Shown one piece after another: positions 27,391-35,614 of a DNA stretch of 64,000 nt (its first letter is position 1; each line of letters begins with the position of its first letter). The DNA lies in contig NZ_JYLB01000009.1 in NCBI RefSeq assembly GCF_001042905.1, positions 124,001 through 188,000 on the forward strand. Direction: 5' to 3'. The notes beneath the pieces were generated by a model. The model was not told the DNA's origin. It saw nothing but the letters and a program-made list of their open reading frames with translations, and did not search any database. The stretch comes from Pseudomonas lini (lineage in GTDB: Bacteria; Pseudomonadota; Gammaproteobacteria; Pseudomonadales; Pseudomonadaceae). Both the position numbers and the translations under genes were made by a program.

Positions 27391-27721
27391 AACGGCATCT
27401 CTGATTTTATTAGGGTGCAGGGTTCTGCTCATGCAGCAAAAAGCCGGGCAGGCCACATGGAGGGAACCGAAGGGTCGCTACATCAATGCCAATCAATGGC
27501 CGATGAGCAAAGTATAAGTACCGCGGGCCGCGGACTTTATCACAGCGTAGCCGTGATCCTTCAGACCTGTGACGATCTGCCACCCGATTGCTCAACGCGA
27601 TTTGCAGGTTCGTGCAACCTCGTCCGGAAACACTCTGTTAAGCTTCGCCATCCTCATTTTCAAGTTCTGCCAGTGAGCCTTCGGGCTGTCGCTGGTGTCG
27701 TCGTTTTCCTGGAGTTTCTGC
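27391..27721. other. divergent intergenic region, sstT / MFS gene
   Basis: 331 bp without a gene. It holds CCGCGGGCCGCGG (27521-27533), a small dyad ATCAC...GTGAT (27539-27557) and an AGTATAAGT stretch (27511-27519) that could be a -10 element. I see no confident promoter or RNA. Confidence 0.4.
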
Positions 27722-28876
27722 ATGCTGTTGCCCATTCTTCTGTTGTCCGCCGCCGGTTTTACGGTGTTGACCACGGAATTCATCATCGTCGGCCTGTTGC
27801 CGGCAATCGCGCGTGATCTGGACGTCAGCATCCCTCAAGCGGGTTTGCTGGTGACCCTGTTCGCTTTTACCGTGGCCGCTTTCGGACCGTTCCTGACCGC
27901 CTACTTCGCCAGATTTGAACGCCGCAAACTGTTTATCAGTGTGCTGATCATGTTCGGCCTGGCCAACACGCTGGCGGCGCTGGCGCCGAACATCGGGGTG
28001 ATGGCCATCGCCCGGTTGATTCCGGCGCTGGGGTTGCCGGTGTTCTGGGCGTTGGCCAGTGAAACCGCAGTGGACATCGTCGGGCCGGACTACGCCGGGC
28101 GGGCCATCTCCAAGATCGGTTTCGGCATTGTCTGCGCCACGGTGTTCGGCATTCCGGTGGGTACGCTGATTTCCGATGCGTTCGGCTGGCGCAGTGCTTT
28201 CGGCATTCTGGCGGTCATCGCGTTTGCCAAGGCGTTGCTGCTGTTTATCTACCTGCCGAAAACCAACCTGCACCAGCATCAAGTGAGCTTCCGTTCGCAG
28301 TTCAGAATCCTGCGTAGCCCGTTGATGCTGGGGCATGTGCTGTTATCGATCCTGGTGTTCAGCGGCATGTTCACCGCTTACACCTACCTGGCGGACATTC
28401 TTGAGCGGCTGGCCGGTTTCAACGGCACGGTGGTCGGTTGGTGCCTGATGGGCTTCGGTGCGGTCGGCTTGATCGGCAATTCATTGGGCGGTCGCGCGGT
28501 GGATCGGCATCCGCTAATCGCTTCAGTGACGTTCTGTGCCTTCATGATCGCCGGCATGGTGGCGTTGGTGCCGAACATTCATTCGCCCCTCGGTCTGGCG
28601 GCAGCGATGGGGATTTGGGGCGTGACTCAGGCCGCGCTGTTCCTGGTCAGCCACGTGCGCCTGATGAAGGCTGCGCCTGAGGCTCCGGCCTTTGCTGCAT
28701 CGCTGAACATCGCCGGGGCCAACCTCGGAATCGGTCTGGGCGCGATGGTCGGTGGGCGGGTGATCGACAGTGTGGGCCTGGGCGGACTGGGTTTCGCGGC
28801 GGCTGGTTTTATCCTGGTCTCGATCCTGTTGGCGATGGCGCTGATGACCTTCAAACCTCGCGAAATCTACGCCTGA
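27722..28876 (+). CDS. MFS transporter (DHA1, AraJ/YdhP-like)
   Basis: 384 residues, 12 TM helices, starting MLPILLLSAAGFTVLTTEFI then VGLLPAIARDLDVS, the usual start of DHA1 sugar- or drug-efflux permeases. The second-loop motif is FARFERRKLF. TGGAG lies about 8 nt before ATG 27722. It is convergent with the NhaR-like gene with a 4-bp gap. Substrate unknown. Confidence 0.88.
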   Translation: MLLPILLLSAAGFTVLTTEFIIVGLLPAIARDLDVSIPQAGLLVTLFAFTVAAFGPFLTAYFARFERRKLFISVLIMFGLANTLAALAPNIGVMAIARLIPALGLPVFWALASETAVDIVGPDYAGRAISKIGFGIVCATVFGIPVGTLISDAFGWRSAFGILAVIAFAKALLLFIYLPKTNLHQHQVSFRSQFRILRSPLMLGHVLLSILVFSGMFTAYTYLADILERLAGFNGTVVGWCLMGFGAVGLIGNSLGGRAVDRHPLIASVTFCAFMIAGMVALVPNIHSPLGLAAAMGIWGVTQAALFLVSHVRLMKAAPEAPAFAASLNIAGANLGIGLGAMVGGRVIDSVGLGGLGFAAAGFILVSILLAMALMTFKPREIYA

Positions 28877-28880
28877 CGCC

Positions 28881-29780
28881 TCACATCTCGACGAACAACT
28901 CGCGTCGGGCACCTTCGGTAATGGCGACAATGCCGGGGTGCTTGACCTTGCGTTCCACCGAGATGGCGTAGAACGACTCGCGCACCGCGTCGGTCTGACC
29001 GATCAGCTCCACGTCGCATTGGCGTTTCACTTCGTCGGCAATCACGCTCGGGCCGATGAATATCCCGCTGCCGGATTGGCCGAAGGCCTGCATCAAGGCG
29101 CTGTCGTCGAACTCGCCGACGATCCGCGGCTGGATCTGCTGTTCGGCAAACCAGCGTTGCAAGCGACTACGCACCACGGTTTCCGGTCCGGGAATCAGCA
29201 ACGGGGCGCCGTGCAAGCTGCGGGGGAAGTCCTGGCCATATCGCGCGGCCAGATCAAAGGTGGCGAAGAAGCTGATGCCGCATTCACCGAGTTTCTGGCT
29301 GTAGCCCTTGATGTCCAGATTAGAGGGCATCGGGCTGTCGGAGATCACCAGATCAAGGCGTTGAATCGCCAGGTCGGCAAGCAAGCGTTCCAGTTTGTCT
29401 TCGCGACAGGTGATACGCAGGGGCTCGCTCAACTCCATGGTCGGAGCGATCAGGCGATAGACGATGGATTTGGGCACTACGTCGGCGACTCCTACCCGAA
29501 ACAGGATTTGTTGTTCATTGGGCTGCGCCCGCAGCATCAACTCCAGTTCGCCCCCGAGCTGAAACATCTGCTCGGCGTAGGGCAGGGTCTGACGCCCGGC
29601 TTCGGTGAGTTCCAGCTGCCGGCCGACCCGACGAAACAACTCGATGCCATAGGTTTGCTCGAGCAGGGAAATCTGCCCGCTGATGGTCTGTGGCGTCAGG
29701 TTCAGTTGCTCGCAGGCGCGCACGATGCTGCCCGTCTTGGCCACCACCCAGAAGTAATGCAGCTGTCGATAATTAAGCAT
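28881..29780 (-). CDS. nhaR: LysR-type regulator, NhaR-like
   Basis: 299 residues with MLNYRQLHYFWVVAKTGSIV then RACEQLNLTPQTISGQIS as the HTH, which is the NhaR-type sequence (T-P-Q-T-I-S-G-Q). NhaR activates the Na+/H+ antiporter gene nhaA and other targets in response to sodium. No nhaA is in the window, so the target is elsewhere. The symbol is by similarity. Confidence 0.82.
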   Translation of the reverse strand: MLNYRQLHYFWVVAKTGSIVRACEQLNLTPQTISGQISLLEQTYGIELFRRVGRQLELTEAGRQTLPYAEQMFQLGGELELMLRAQPNEQQILFRVGVADVVPKSIVYRLIAPTMELSEPLRITCREDKLERLLADLAIQRLDLVISDSPMPSNLDIKGYSQKLGECGISFFATFDLAARYGQDFPRSLHGAPLLIPGPETVVRSRLQRWFAEQQIQPRIVGEFDDSALMQAFGQSGSGIFIGPSVIADEVKRQCDVELIGQTDAVRESFYAISVERKVKHPGIVAITEGARRELFVEM

Positions 29781-29946
29781 CTATTTATATTCCGGGGCAG
29801 GAGCTGCAGATGAAGATATGGATTCGTTAAAACCGAAGTATAGCCGCTAAAAATACGAATTTTCCTGAAGTGTTTGCTTCCTTAGAATGCCTCGCTATCG
29901 ACGGATCGCCTTTCCGGTTCTGTCTGTTCTATTTGAGGGAAGCATC

Positions 29947-30189
29947 ATGAAGCTTAAAACCACGGCACTGCTGATCACGTCTTTACTGGTGTTGGCCGGT
30001 TGCGACCAGGCCGAGAAAAGCGCTCAGCAATTGATGGGCAAGGCCGCCGAAACCGCCAAACAGGCGATTGACGATACCCATAAAGCGGCCGAGCAAGCGC
30101 TTAGCGATGCCACGAGCGGTTTGATCAGCAAGAAAGAACAACCGGCCAAAGAGACGGACAAACCCGAATCTTCGTCCCAGGAAATCTAA
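29947..30189 (+). CDS. small lipoprotein, helical
   Basis: 80 residues: signal peptide with lipobox LAGC (C19), then an Ala/Lys/Gln-rich amphipathic helix (KSAQQLMGKAAETAKQAIDD) like late-embryogenesis-type or Lpp-like envelope peptides. GAGGGA precedes ATG 29947. It lies 28 bp upstream of terC on the same strand, so co-transcription is likely. Function unknown. Confidence 0.8.
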   Translation: MKLKTTALLITSLLVLAGCDQAEKSAQQLMGKAAETAKQAIDDTHKAAEQALSDATSGLISKKEQPAKETDKPESSSQEI

Positions 30190-30217
30190 ACCGTCTACAA
30201 CGAGTCAGGACTGACCC

Positions 30218-30967
30218 ATGGAATACCTTTTAGAACTTGCTGCAAGCCCCACTGCGTGGGTCGCCCTGGCCACGCTGGTGGTGATGGAAATCGTGCTCGG
30301 CATCGATAACCTGATCTTCATCTCGATCCTCACCAACAAGCTGCCCGAACAGCATCGCCAGAAGGCGCGGCGCATCGGTATCGGCATGGCGTTGATCCTG
30401 CGCCTGGCACTGTTGAGCACCATCGCGTTCATCGTCCAGTTGACGGAGCCTGTGATCGAGATTCTCGGCCACGCGTTCTCCTGGAAGGACATGATCCTGA
30501 TTGCCGGTGGCCTGTTCCTGTTGTGGAAGGCGACCACCGAGATCCATCACAGCATGGACCCGGCGCCAGATGATCCGAAGTCGGCTACCTCGACCGTGAC
30601 CCTGGGCTTTGCCGCTGCGATTGGTCAGATCCTGCTGCTGGACATGGTGTTCTCCATCGACAGCATCATTACCGCTGTCGGCATGACCGAGCATTTGCCG
30701 ATCATGATCATCGCGGTGGTGGTGTCGGTACTGGTGATGTTGCTGGCGGCCGACCCTCTGGCCAAGTTCATCAACGACAACCCGACGGTAGTGATGCTGG
30801 CGCTGGGCTTCCTGATCATGATCGGCATGACGCTGATCGCCGAAGGTTTTGGCGCCCACGTACCGAAAGGCTACGTCTACGCGGCCATGGCGTTCTCGGC
30901 CACGATCGAAGGCTTGAACATGCTGTCGCGTCGGGCCAGGCAGAAGCGCATCGCCGCTGAAGCTTAA
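30218..30967 (+). CDS. TerC family integral membrane protein
   Basis: 249 residues with seven to eight TM helices. Conserved acidic membrane motifs MEIVLGIDNLIFISILT and LLDMVFSIDSIITAVGM mark the TerC family, several members of which export Mn2+ or assist metalation of exported proteins. The C-terminus is GYVYAAMAFSATIEGLN. A hairpin terminator follows. Confidence 0.9.
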   Translation: MEYLLELAASPTAWVALATLVVMEIVLGIDNLIFISILTNKLPEQHRQKARRIGIGMALILRLALLSTIAFIVQLTEPVIEILGHAFSWKDMILIAGGLFLLWKATTEIHHSMDPAPDDPKSATSTVTLGFAAAIGQILLLDMVFSIDSIITAVGMTEHLPIMIIAVVVSVLVMLLAADPLAKFINDNPTVVMLALGFLIMIGMTLIAEGFGAHVPKGYVYAAMAFSATIEGLNMLSRRARQKRIAAEA

Positions 30968-30984
30968 CCATCGTTAAACGAAAC

Positions 30985-31016
30985 GGCCGCCTGAACTCGA
31001 AAGAGTCCAGGCGGCC
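30985..31016 (+). terminator. hairpin terminator after terC gene
   Basis: Stem GGCCGCCTG.AACTC / GAGT.CCAGGCGGCC with a GAAA tetraloop, 18 bases after the stop. No T tract follows, so termination may be weak or aided by the adjacent REP. Confidence 0.6.
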
Positions 31017-31031
31017 AATGAACCGCTTTTC

Positions 31032-31097
31032 GTAGGAGCCAGGCTTGCCGGCGAAGGCGTTCTTGAGGACGCCTTCGCCGGCAAGCCTGGCTCCTAC
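31032..31097. repeat. compact REP pair, TAGGAGCCAGGCTTGCCGGCG family
   Basis: Arms GTAGGAGCCAGGCTTGCCGG and the perfect complement (31032-31061, 31068-31097) with a loop of only about 6 nt. Same family as the interrupted element at 25988. Convergent gap. Confidence 0.9.
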
Positions 31098-31105
31098 ATG
31101 TCCAA

Positions 31106-31276
31106 TCAGTGCGCAGTGGCGGGGTGGGCAGCCGGCTGACCGGTTTTCGCCACAGGCGCCGATTGAACCGGGTGGCGATGGTGTCGGCGGGTAATACGCA
31201 AAACGCCCCACAGCATGGCGGTGGCCACGGCCAGCCAGCCGGAAATCAACATTACAATGGTCATTGTCAGGCTCAT
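31106..31276 (-). CDS. small single-TM protein
   Basis: 56 residues, one N-terminal TM segment (MSLTMTIVMLISGWLAVATA), a basic RITRRHHRH stretch just after it, and a Pro/Ala/His tail. GGAGG lies 6 nt before ATG 31276. Probably an inner-membrane protein with cytosolic tail; function unknown. Confidence 0.7.
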   Translation of the reverse strand: MSLTMTIVMLISGWLAVATAMLWGVLRITRRHHRHPVQSAPVAKTGQPAAHPATAH

Positions 31277-31504
31277 CAGTGCCTCCTCTTTGCCCTGCAT
31301 CGGGCACACACTCATCCTTGGTAAAGGACAGTTTAGCCGCTGCTGTATTTCAGACAATTGACCAAAGGTCGCCTGTCACCAACCAGTTCGCTCTATCGAA
31401 TGCAATCAACTGCCGGTTAAGGCTATACCGCTGCAGCGCGGCATCCTATGATCGACGGCAAAGCCAGGCGTGCGATTGCCTGGCGTCTGAACAAGAGAGT
31501 GATG

Positions 31505-32176
31505 ATGGTGCGGGTATTTTCTCGAATTCGATCTTTGATGCTGATCGTTGGCTGCATCGCCGGCCTGGCTGGTTGTGCGGGGAGCGTGGCGCCTGAGATC
31601 AAGCGTCTGCCAGAGCGGGTCGAACTCAGCGGTACGTTTTACCGAGGGCAAAGTTATCAAAGCGGGCCCCAAGTGCTGGCCAGCCTGCTGTCCCGGCAGG
31701 GCATCGTGATAACCCCGGGGTTGCTCGACAAACCTCTGCATTTGCCGGGTGCCGAAGATCGCTTGCAGCAGAACATGCAGAACCTCGCGCGCGAGTACGG
31801 GATGGTGGTCTATCCCCTCGACAGCCATTTGCCGGCGCTGCTGACCCAGGTTGCGGCCGGTTATCCGGTAATGGTGCGCTTCACCGAAGGCTCGGCATTC
31901 TGGGCGGAGCCCCGGTACGCCATTCTCGCCGGTTACAACCGTCAGAAGCAGACCGTGCTGCTGCGCGCCGGGATGGATCGTCGGTTGCTGATGGGGTTCA
32001 GTTCCTTTGAATCAGCATTCGAGAATGCCGGCGGTTGGGCCATATTGATCCAGAAGCCGGACCAGATTCCGGCCAATGTCGATCAGCAGCGCTGGCTGAA
32101 AGCGGCGAGCGATCTTGCCCAGTCAGGTCAGGAGCAGGCGGCAGCCCGGGCGAAGAAGGCGCTGACCACGAAGTAA
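31505..32176 (+). CDS. C39-peptidase-like lipoprotein, catalytic residues lost
   Basis: 224 residues from ATG 31505 (ATG 31502 is equally possible). Lipobox AGLAGC gives lipidated C24. The domain has the papain-like C39 layout, but the nucleophile segment reads YQSGP, with S53 where active members have YQCGP. The catalytic-His segment reads PRYAILAGYN, with R137 where H is usual. The following strand VLLRAG is conserved. I read this as a non-proteolytic family member, perhaps a peptide-binding envelope protein. It is upstream of the small acidic genes on the same strand. Confidence 0.8.
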   Translation: MVRVFSRIRSLMLIVGCIAGLAGCAGSVAPEIKRLPERVELSGTFYRGQSYQSGPQVLASLLSRQGIVITPGLLDKPLHLPGAEDRLQQNMQNLAREYGMVVYPLDSHLPALLTQVAAGYPVMVRFTEGSAFWAEPRYAILAGYNRQKQTVLLRAGMDRRLLMGFSSFESAFENAGGWAILIQKPDQIPANVDQQRWLKAASDLAQSGQEQAAARAKKALTTK

Positions 32177-32230
32177 GTTTCCGCTCGTCATCGGCATGGC
32201 ACCGCCACGCTATGCTGAAGTCTCAAGTAG

Positions 32231-32255
32231 AGGGCCCGGATTTTTCCGGGACCCT
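32231..32255 (+). promoter_or_regulatory. hairpin in front of acidic protein gene
   Basis: Stem AGGG.CCGG / CCGG.CCCT with a T-rich loop, 14 nt before ATG 32270. It could be the terminator of the C39-like gene or a leader structure. Confidence 0.45.
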
Positions 32256-32269
32256 GAACAGGAGGCGCC

Positions 32270-32485
32270 ATGGCACATTCCAATACCCCCACCGGCCCGC
32301 ACTCGTCTGAGCATTCGTCCGATACTGAGTTGGGGTTCGACCCCGATTCTCCGGACGTTGCCGATCCTCAGGTCGATCCCATCGGGCCCGCCAAGGCGCC
32401 CAGGGATATAAAGCCGGGTGAGGAGGGCAAGAAGGCCCCGGCGAAGCCTTACGATCCACTTGGCGATCTGAAACCCAAGTCCTAA
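32270..32485 (+). CDS. small Asp/Pro-rich disordered protein
   Basis: 71 residues, MAHSNTPTGPHSSEHSSDTE onward, polar with D-P-x-S-P-D and a Lys/Pro-rich C-terminal half. It has no hydrophobic core. AGGAGG precedes ATG 32270 by 5 nt. It ends 12 bp before the next acidic gene, so the pair is probably co-transcribed. Function unknown. Confidence 0.72.
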   Translation: MAHSNTPTGPHSSEHSSDTELGFDPDSPDVADPQVDPIGPAKAPRDIKPGEEGKKAPAKPYDPLGDLKPKS

Positions 32486-32497
32486 TGTGAGGTGCAT

Positions 32498-32722
32498 ATG
32501 TCTACCGATTCGAGCTTCGACGACAAGCGTCCAGATCCTCCAGACAGTGTTCCAACAACCCCCGAAGCAGATGTGGATCCGGTGATGGATCCGGACAGCC
32601 CGTTAAGGGACCCGTTGGCCAGGCCGACAGTGGTGCCGACGAAGCATCCGCAGGGTTGGAAAGACCCGAGTGCCGGGGATGGCATTCCGGATGACGATCA
32701 GATGCCGTTGCCCAATGATTAA
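32498..32722 (+). CDS. small Asp/Pro-rich disordered protein, paralogue of the one at 16684
   Basis: 74 residues, MSTDSSFDDKRPDPPDSVPT onward. GAGGTG precedes ATG 32498. The C-terminal GWKDPSAGDGIPDDDQMPLP matches the pattern W-[RK]-D-P...D/G-I-P...PL in the 16684-16926 protein. Strongly acidic and probably disordered. A terminator follows. Confidence 0.72.
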   Translation: MSTDSSFDDKRPDPPDSVPTTPEADVDPVMDPDSPLRDPLARPTVVPTKHPQGWKDPSAGDGIPDDDQMPLPND

Positions 32723-32733
32723 TCCGGACAAAA

Positions 32734-32755
32734 AAGCCCCGAATATTCGGGGCTT
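32734..32755. terminator. bidirectional terminator
   Basis: Stem AAGCCCCGAA/TTCGGGGCTT with A run before and T run after, between the convergent acidic gene and pbpG. Confidence 0.92.
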
Positions 32756-32787
32756 TTGTTTGTGGACCGTTTGGAGGCGTTTCGACC

Positions 32788-33726
32788 TTATTTCGATGCT
32801 TCAACCACGCCGCTCTGGCGATGCTTGAGATTCTTGTCGGACTTGTACTGCAAGGCGACGGACGGCACGTTGGCGCTCTTGCCGGTTTCCATCCAGCTGC
32901 GAATCCGGTTCGCATCGGCAAAGTGCGTGTACTTGCCGAAGGCATCGAGGATCACCAGTGCAACCGGACGGTCGCCCATGTGGGTGACCAGTACCAGGCA
33001 ATGCCCCGCTGCGTTGGTGAAACCGGTCTTGGTCAGCCTGATGTCCCAGTTGGGCTTGTTGACCAAATGATCGGTATTGCGGAAGCCCAGGCTGTAGTTG
33101 GGTTTACGGAATCTGACGGTTTTTTCCTTGGTGGTGCTCAGCTGAGTCAATAGCGGGTACTTGTGTGCGGCGATCAGCAATTTGCTCAGGTCGCGGGCGG
33201 TGGACACATTGCGCGGAGAGAGGCCCGTCGGTTCGACAAAGTGGGTGCTGGTCATGCCCAGCGCTTTGGCTTTGGCGTTCATGGCGGCAATGAACGCGAC
33301 ATAACCGCCCGGATAGTGATGGGCCAGCGTCGCGGCAGCCCGGTTTTCCGATGACATCAGCGCAATCAGTAGCATCTCTCGGCGCGGCAATTCGCTTTTG
33401 AGTTTGACTCGGGAAAACACGCCTTTCATTTCCGGGGTGTCGCTGATGTTGACGGAAAGGTATTCGTCCATGTTTTGCCGGGCTTCTACCACCACCAGGC
33501 CGGTCATCAGTTTGCTGACGGACGCGATTGGCACTACGACGTCAGGGTTGCTGGCATAGATGACTTTGTTGGTTTGCATGTCCATCAGCAAAGCGCTGCC
33601 GGAAGCGATCTTCAGTTGTGAAATGTCTCGGGGTGCTGCGGTGGTTTCTGCTGCGTTAACCGTTGGCGTGGTGAAAGTCCCTGTAAATGCAAAAAATAGG
33701 CTCAGGATAGAAAGACGGATTTTCAC
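32788..33726 (-). CDS. pbpG: D-alanyl-D-alanine endopeptidase (penicillin-binding protein 7)
   Basis: Low-molecular-mass PBP of the S11 family, periplasmic, cleaving peptide cross-links in murein. Numbered from GTG 33726 (312 residues): signal peptide to about VNAA, SxxK as S69-V-S-K72, SxN as S126-E-N128, KTG at 233-235. GTG is preferred because the upstream frame (to 33792) has no signal-like start; the ribosome-binding site is weak. It lacks the long C-terminal anchoring domain of PBP5/6, as expected for PBP7. Confidence 0.9.
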   Translation of the reverse strand: MKIRLSILSLFFAFTGTFTTPTVNAAETTAAPRDISQLKIASGSALLMDMQTNKVIYASNPDVVVPIASVSKLMTGLVVVEARQNMDEYLSVNISDTPEMKGVFSRVKLKSELPRREMLLIALMSSENRAAATLAHHYPGGYVAFIAAMNAKAKALGMTSTHFVEPTGLSPRNVSTARDLSKLLIAAHKYPLLTQLSTTKEKTVRFRKPNYSLGFRNTDHLVNKPNWDIRLTKTGFTNAAGHCLVLVTHMGDRPVALVILDAFGKYTHFADANRIRSWMETGKSANVPSVALQYKSDKNLKHRQSGVVEASK

Positions 33727-33905
33727 GCTGGCGGACTCATAAAGGGTGGATATACCGTTTTGTAACGGGCTGTTCCTTGAAAAACGACGCATTTTAGGAG
33801 TATGGCTGAAGAACTGTCGATGGTTGTTCGATGTTCAGGTGAAAGTGCCTCGGAACCTGAGAAAAACAGGCTTTTCCGGCGGATGGTCGAGCTTTTTATG
33901 CGTGC

Positions 33906-33937
33906 AAAAAGAACCCCGCGATGGGCGGGGTTCTTTT
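33906..33937 (-). terminator. rho-independent terminator of folD
   Basis: Stem AGAACCCCGC / GCGGGGTTCT with A/T runs on both sides, 26 bases past the folD stop on the minus strand. Confidence 0.9.
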
Positions 33938-33963
33938 ATGCGGCGTTGCAAGCCAGCGTGAAC

Positions 33964-34818
33964 TCAGCCGTGCAGTGTTTCCGCGGCGTACAGCGTGTTT
34001 TCCAGCAGGCAGGCGCGGGTCATCGGGCCAACGCCACCCGGTACCGGAGTGATCCAGCCAGCGCGGGGCAGGGCGGCTTCGTAGGTCACGTCGCCGACCA
34101 GCTTGCCGTCTTCCTGACGATTGATGCCGACGTCGATCACGATCGCGCCTTCCTTGATCCATTCACCTTTGACCAGGCCCGGCTTGCCGGCGGCAACCAC
34201 CACCAGGTCGGCGCGACCGACATGGCCCGCCAGATCCTTGGTGAAACGGTGGGTAACGGTCACGGTGCAACCGGCCAACAGCAGTTCCATCGCCATCGGA
34301 CGGCCAACAATGTTGGAAGCCCCGACAATGACCGCGTCCATTCCGTACAGATCGGTGCCGGTGCTTTCCAGCAACGTCATGATGCCTTTAGGAGTGCACG
34401 GACGCAGCAGCGGAATACGCTGGGCCAGACGGCCGACGTTATAAGGGTGGAAACCGTCGACATCCTTGTCAGGACGAATGCGCTCCAGCAATTTGGAGGC
34501 GTCCAGGTGTTCAGGTAAAGGCAGCTGAAGCAGAACGCCGTCAATCGCCGGGTCGTCGTTAAGACGATCGATCAGATCGGTCAGTGCTTCTTGAGTGGTT
34601 TCGGCAGGCAGGTCATAGGCTTGGGAAAGGAAGCCGACCTCTTCACAGTCTTTACGCTTGTGCGAGACATAAACCTGAGAGGCAGGATCGCTGCCGACCA
34701 GGATCACCGCGAGGCCGGGTGTGCGCAAGCCTTGCTGGCGACGCTCGGCGACTCGTTTGGCGATCTGCTGGCGCAGGCTGGCGGCGATCGATTTGCCGTC
34801 GATTAGTTGTGCAGTCAT
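33964..34818 (-). CDS. folD: methylenetetrahydrofolate dehydrogenase / cyclohydrolase
   Basis: 284-residue bifunctional cytosolic enzyme interconverting 5,10-methylene- and 10-formyl-THF with NADP+. YVSHKRK carries Y50 and catalytic K54. VLLQLPLPEHL, the Rossmann VIVGASNIVGRPMA and the C-terminal TPVPGGVGPMT are all canonical. Divergent from the tRNA operon. Confidence 0.97.
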   Translation of the reverse strand: MTAQLIDGKSIAASLRQQIAKRVAERRQQGLRTPGLAVILVGSDPASQVYVSHKRKDCEEVGFLSQAYDLPAETTQEALTDLIDRLNDDPAIDGVLLQLPLPEHLDASKLLERIRPDKDVDGFHPYNVGRLAQRIPLLRPCTPKGIMTLLESTGTDLYGMDAVIVGASNIVGRPMAMELLLAGCTVTVTHRFTKDLAGHVGRADLVVVAAGKPGLVKGEWIKEGAIVIDVGINRQEDGKLVGDVTYEAALPRAGWITPVPGGVGPMTRACLLENTLYAAETLHG

Positions 34819-34949
34819 TGCGCGTGATTAACCATCGAGAGGGGAAAAAAAGAGAACGCATTCTCGCATGTCATGAGGTGAGGGCAAAGGCGCTTGGTCT
34901 GCAAATTCCTCTAAGCCCTTTAATTAAATGAATTTTTTTTAAAAAGGAT

Positions 34950-34976
34950 TTGACGACCTTCGGGGCGCTCTATACT
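34950..34976 (+). promoter_or_regulatory. candidate promoter of the tRNA operon
   Basis: TTGACG (34950-34955) and TATACT (34971-34976) with a 15-bp spacer, followed by GC-rich sequence. It lies about 115 bp upstream of tRNA-Arg. The short spacer is unusual, so the -35 may be offset. Confidence 0.55.
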
Positions 34977-35092
34977 ATTCGTCGCACTTGTCGGGCACAG
35001 CCTAGCACTGGTTGAGAAGGTCTAGCAGAATCGAAGTTCTGCAAGGCTGAAAAGCACTTAGTTTGTAGTCCTTCAAGGTTACAGCTAACAAG

Positions 35093-35169
35093 GCGCCCGT
35101 AGCTCAGCTGGATAGAGCATCCGCCTTCTAAGCGGATGGTCGCAGGTTCGAGTCCTGCCGGGTGCGCCA
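35093..35169 (+). tRNA. tRNA-Arg (anticodon TCT)
   Basis: 77 nt including encoded CCA. Acceptor GCGCCCG pairs with CGGGTGC, the anticodon stem TCCGC/GCGGA holds loop CTTCTAA (anticodon TCT, reads AGA/AGG), and the T arm is GTTCGAGTC. First gene of the Arg-His-Leu-His operon. Confidence 0.97.
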
Positions 35170-35201
35170 TTAGGCAGCTTTGGCACAAGTAACGCGATAT
35201 G

Positions 35202-35277
35202 GTGGGCGTAGCTCAGTTGGTAGAGCACGGGATTGTGACTCCCGTTGTCGTGGGTTCGATCCCCATCGTCCACCCCA
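35202..35277 (+). tRNA. tRNA-His (anticodon GTG), copy 1
   Basis: 76 nt with encoded CCA; G at 35201 is the encoded G-1 needed for HisRS. Acceptor GTGGGCG/CGTCCAC, anticodon loop TTGTGAC. Identical to the copy at 35496. Confidence 0.97.
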
Positions 35278-35284
35278 TATTTCG

Positions 35285-35320
35285 AAAGGCGCCAGATTTA
35301 ACGGTCTGGCGCCTTTGCTT
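35285..35320 (+). terminator. hairpin after first tRNA-His
   Basis: GGCGCCAGA / TCTGGCGCC with a TTTAACG-type loop and a partial T run (CTTTGCTT). The shorter U tract than the second copy fits read-through to tRNA-Leu. Confidence 0.75.
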
Positions 35321-35335
35321 TAACAGCTTCAATCC

Positions 35336-35420
35336 GCGGATGTGGTGGAATTGGTAGACACACTGGATTTAGGTTCCAGCGCCGCGAGGCGTAAGAGTTC
35401 GAGTCTCTTCATCCGCACCA
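35336..35420 (+). tRNA. tRNA-Leu (anticodon TAG)
   Basis: 85 nt with a long variable arm and encoded CCA. Acceptor GCGGATG/CATCCGC, anticodon stem CTGGA/TTCCAG around loop with TAG (reads CUN). Confidence 0.96.
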
Positions 35421-35495
35421 AATAAAGCTTCTCTCATGCCGATGGCATAGTTGGGGCTCAGCAAAGAAGTTGTTCATTCTTTGTAACGCAATATG

Positions 35496-35571
35496 GTGGG
35501 CGTAGCTCAGTTGGTAGAGCACGGGATTGTGACTCCCGTTGTCGTGGGTTCGATCCCCATCGTCCACCCCA
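35496..35571 (+). tRNA. tRNA-His (anticodon GTG), copy 2
   Basis: Same 76-nt sequence as copy 1, again with G-1 (35495). The duplication extends through the downstream hairpin, so it was a segmental duplication that includes flanking sequence. Confidence 0.97.
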
Positions 35572-35578
35572 TATTTCG

Positions 35579-35614
35579 AAAGGCGCCAGATTTAACAGTC
35601 TGGCGCCTTTTTTG
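35579..35614 (+). terminator. rho-independent terminator of the tRNA operon
   Basis: GGCGCCAGA / TCTGGCGCC stem followed by a full T run (CCTTTTTTG). Differs from the first copy at one loop base and in its longer T tract. Confidence 0.9.

Noticed and set aside
33802..34518. Plus-strand frame with a TAGGAGTATGG start running into folD antisense
   Set aside because: The start looks good by chance, but the frame crosses the folD terminator hairpin and then runs antisense to folD with no recognisable domain.
35093..35571. tRNA cluster as an attachment site for an integrated element
   Set aside because: No integrase gene, no direct-repeat copy of a tRNA 3' end, and the surrounding gene order is the usual chromosomal one.
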